A stretch of DNA of 13,994 bases from CAVSUR01 sp052143655 (GTDB lineage Bacteria > Actinomycetota > Actinomycetes > Streptosporangiales > Streptosporangiaceae). The stretch lies in assembly GCA_052143655.1 (NCBI GenBank), contig JBKQSL010000362.1:1-13994 (forward strand), given 5' to 3'. Positions 13,664 to 13,994 of the stretch are shown here, piece after piece; positions within the stretch are counted from its first letter, which is position 1; every line of letters begins with the position of its first letter. The notes below the pieces were generated by a model, which had not been told where the DNA came from, made no database searches, and saw nothing but the letters and a program-made list of their open reading frames with translations. The position numbers and the translations under genes are program-made.

Positions 13664-13994
13664 GTGTCCGCCCAGGCACGCCCTGCCGTCGAGCACATTT
13701 TCGACCTCCTGCTATCCGATCCCCGGCCTGTTATTCCTTTCAAGGTTGCCTGGCCTGGTTCCCGCCCTGGAATGCCCGGAACCAGGCTGCTCTCGGATGC
13801 CGGATGGAGGGTCGTTGACGCCGAACGCCTCGTGGCTCTTCGCTCCAGGCAAAGCGGCCGCAGCCCCAGAACCCAGTCCTGGGGTGTTCTCGGGATCGCC
13901 AGTCTTTGGCCGTAGTGCGCAAGTGACCTCGATATCTGACCTCCCGCCAGCATCGGTGCCAGGTACATGCCAGGTCCACCGCAGGTCGACGGCA
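13664..13994. other. Region without recognisable gene; one strong stem-loop
   Basis: The 331 bases after the IS982-type element have open frames on both strands (for example 13664-13915 forward and 13654-13968 reverse), but none shows a recognisable domain. The one structural feature is an inverted repeat: GCCTGGTTCC at 13753-13762 pairs perfectly with GGAACCAGGC at 13778-13787 around a 15-base loop. No T-run follows on either strand. The region may hold the edge of a gene continuing past the window. Confidence 0.45.

Noticed and set aside
1..13994. CRISPR arrays, tRNA or rRNA genes
   Set aside because: No regularly spaced repeats of 25-40 bases, no tRNA arm pattern such as GGTTCGAATCC, and no rRNA-like sequence were seen.

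Overview
The window is GC-rich with dense high-GC codon use, frequent GTG/TTG starts and protein families typical of Actinomycetota (an rve-type IS with a GGL-x-EYERAA tail, IS982- and IS66-type transposases, a Trp-Ala-Val-Gly propeller-repeat secreted protein, a TM-anchored M4-like protein). A filamentous soil actinomycete is likely, but I cannot name a genus. The region is accessory: four insertion-sequence copies and one Tn3-family remnant separate short gene islands, and several genes at island edges are cut or frameshifted.

Layout. (1) 1-152 is the right end of an IS whose second, complete copy lies at 3928-5114 in the same orientation (about 97% identical over the shared 152 bases). The two copies bracket a 3.8-kb island. 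It holds a ParB/Srx-like pseudogene cut by copy 1, a coupled reverse operon (SnoaL-like, NmrA-like SDR, DUF1772/anthrone-oxygenase-like), a divergent SDR gene, and a Nudix hydrolase gene cut by copy 2 just after its Nudix box. (2) 5117-8187 is a reverse-strand three-gene operon: a membrane-anchored, protealysin-like M4 protein whose zinc and catalytic residues are gone, a protein resembling GT-A glycosyltransferases, and a small helical protein with a frameshift. (3) 8468-10095 is an IS66-family element that supplies the stop codon of a truncated gene at 10092-10367. (4) 10457-12115 holds a small frameshifted basic protein and a secreted protein with seven propeller-like repeats. (5) 12277-13663 is a Tn3-family transposase C-terminal remnant abutted by an IS982-family element with 26-bp inverted repeats. 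(6) 13664-13994 has no recognisable gene.

The most interesting content is the operon at 5117-8187. It combines a predicted cytoplasmic-facing pseudopeptidase, which keeps its fold motifs but lacks HExxH and the third zinc ligand, with a possible sugar-nucleotide enzyme and an unknown partner. I do not know this combination as a described system. A second theme is reading-frame damage: each transposase that can be assessed, and two small host genes, differ from the expected frame by a single base, while the larger host genes are open. This could be real decay or sequencing error.
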